From: Rhodospirillaceae bacterium
GTDB lineage: Bacteria > Pseudomonadota > Alphaproteobacteria > Dongiales > Dongiaceae
Assembly (NCBI GenBank): GCA_016794075.1
Contig: JAEUKU010000257.1
Location: forward strand, 1-5,254
Length of the DNA stretch: 5,254 bases
Direction of reading: 5' to 3'
The translations under genes and the position numbers were made by a program. Of the stretch, positions 4,718 to 5,254 are shown one piece after another. Positions within the stretch are counted from its first letter, which is position 1. Each line of letters starts with the position of its first letter. The notes beneath the pieces were generated by a model. It did no database searches, was not told the DNA's origin, and saw nothing but the letters and a program-made list of their open reading frames with translations.

Positions 4718-5254
4718 CTAGAATAGCCGCTTGACCTCGCCGGACTTCAGCCTGCCGTGCTTCTGGTAGTAGCCGAGGGCCTTCAGGGTCGGCTCATCGC
4801 TGGCGACGAACAGGATCGCCGGGTCCTTCGACGTATTCACGTGCTCGCACCACATGCCGCCCGGCACCGCGAAGGTGTCGAACTTGTCCCACGCGATCTT
4901 CTTGTCGTTGACGATGGAATAGCCGCTGCCCTCGAAGGGCGCGCACACCAGGCTGGCGCTCTGCTTCAGCGGCAGGGTCTTCTCGCCTGGCCGCAGCATC
5001 TGCATGAAGAAGGTGACGGTCTTGAAGATGCTGGAGCCGGTTGTTGGGTCGACATACTCGACCAGCAGTGCCTCATGCGGATCGCCGTCCCAATCGCGGA
5101 ACTTCTCCAGCACCTCGCGCATCATGTCGTAGCGGTAGACATACATGGGCGAGGCGGCGCCCGCGCCGCGATGATGCGAGACGAAGCGCGGCATCAGCCC
5201 GCCGCTGCCATAGACCCGCTGCGAGTAATCCTCCGGGAAACGCTCGGACTGCAT
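4718..5254 (-). CDS. Gentisate 1,2-dioxygenase-like cupin, C-terminal part (5' end cut by right edge)
   Basis: 178 codons are visible, ending at TAG 4720-4718. They match the interdomain linker and C-terminal cupin of gentisate 1,2-dioxygenase / 1-hydroxy-2-naphthoate dioxygenase-type bicupins (usually about 340-380 residues). Marks are MYVYRYDMMREVLEKF (37-52), LLVEYVDPTTGSSIFKTV (63-80), FMQMLRPGEKTLP (83-95), FEGSGYSIVND (107-117) and the ending ILFVASDEPTLKALGYYQ (147-164). The ATG at 5254 is the last codon in view and falls inside the expected linker, so it is probably an internal methionine; the N-terminal cupin, which carries the catalytic iron in known enzymes, would lie outside. In the visible cupin all three usual histidine-ligand positions are replaced: HRH is Leu96-Lys97-Gln98, and the WHEH histidine is Cys136. 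This domain should not bind iron in the standard way. The gene precedes the propeller gene by 39 bp. A real single-domain cupin starting at 5254 is the less likely alternative. Confidence 0.82.
   Translation of the reverse strand: MQSERFPEDYSQRVYGSGGLMPRFVSHHRGAGAASPMYVYRYDMMREVLEKFRDWDGDPHEALLVEYVDPTTGSSIFKTVTFFMQMLRPGEKTLPLKQSASLVCAPFEGSGYSIVNDKKIAWDKFDTFAVPGGMWCEHVNTSKDPAILFVASDEPTLKALGYYQKHGRLKSGEVKRLF

Overview
The window is GC-rich and tightly packed. All seven supportable genes are on the minus strand, so they read from the right edge to the left edge. No tRNA, rRNA, CRISPR array, transposase or phage gene was seen. Codon use (strong G/C in third position), the protein families, and a pair of 31-bp palindromic repeats of a kind common between genes in alphaproteobacteria (core CCGGGCTTGACCCGG) suggest an environmental alphaproteobacterium, perhaps Rhodospirillales- or Hyphomicrobiales-like. 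That placement is inference.

Layout in order of transcription. (1) 5254-4718: the C-terminal part of a gentisate 1,2-dioxygenase-like cupin, cut by the window edge. (2) 4678-3551: a cytoplasmic LVIVD-repeat beta-propeller, unusually rich in histidine. (3) 3526-3143: a RidA-family imine/enamine deaminase-like protein. (4) 3102-2497: a GstB-like glutathione S-transferase. Gaps between these four are 24-40 bp, so they look like one operon. (5) After a 128-bp gap holding the two inverted palindromic repeats, 2368-1454: a 3-hydroxyacyl-CoA dehydrogenase-family NAD enzyme. (6) After a 120-bp gap, 1333-284: a secreted BMP/PnrA-like solute-binding protein. (7) 226-1: the first 75 codons of its ABC ATPase, cut by the left edge; permease genes presumably follow outside.

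Taken together this looks like an uptake-plus-catabolism cassette. A BMP-type ABC importer brings in a solute. A ring-cleaving-type cupin, a RidA-like deaminase, a GST and a hydroxyacid/hydroxyacyl dehydrogenase process it, and a propeller of unknown role sits among them. RidA beside a gentisate-dioxygenase-like cupin suggests a nitrogen-bearing substrate such as an amino-aromatic or N-heterocycle, but no substrate can be read from the sequence. The most unusual points are the loss of all three cupin metal-ligand positions in the visible cupin domain, the histidine-rich propeller, and compensated base changes within the paired palindromes.
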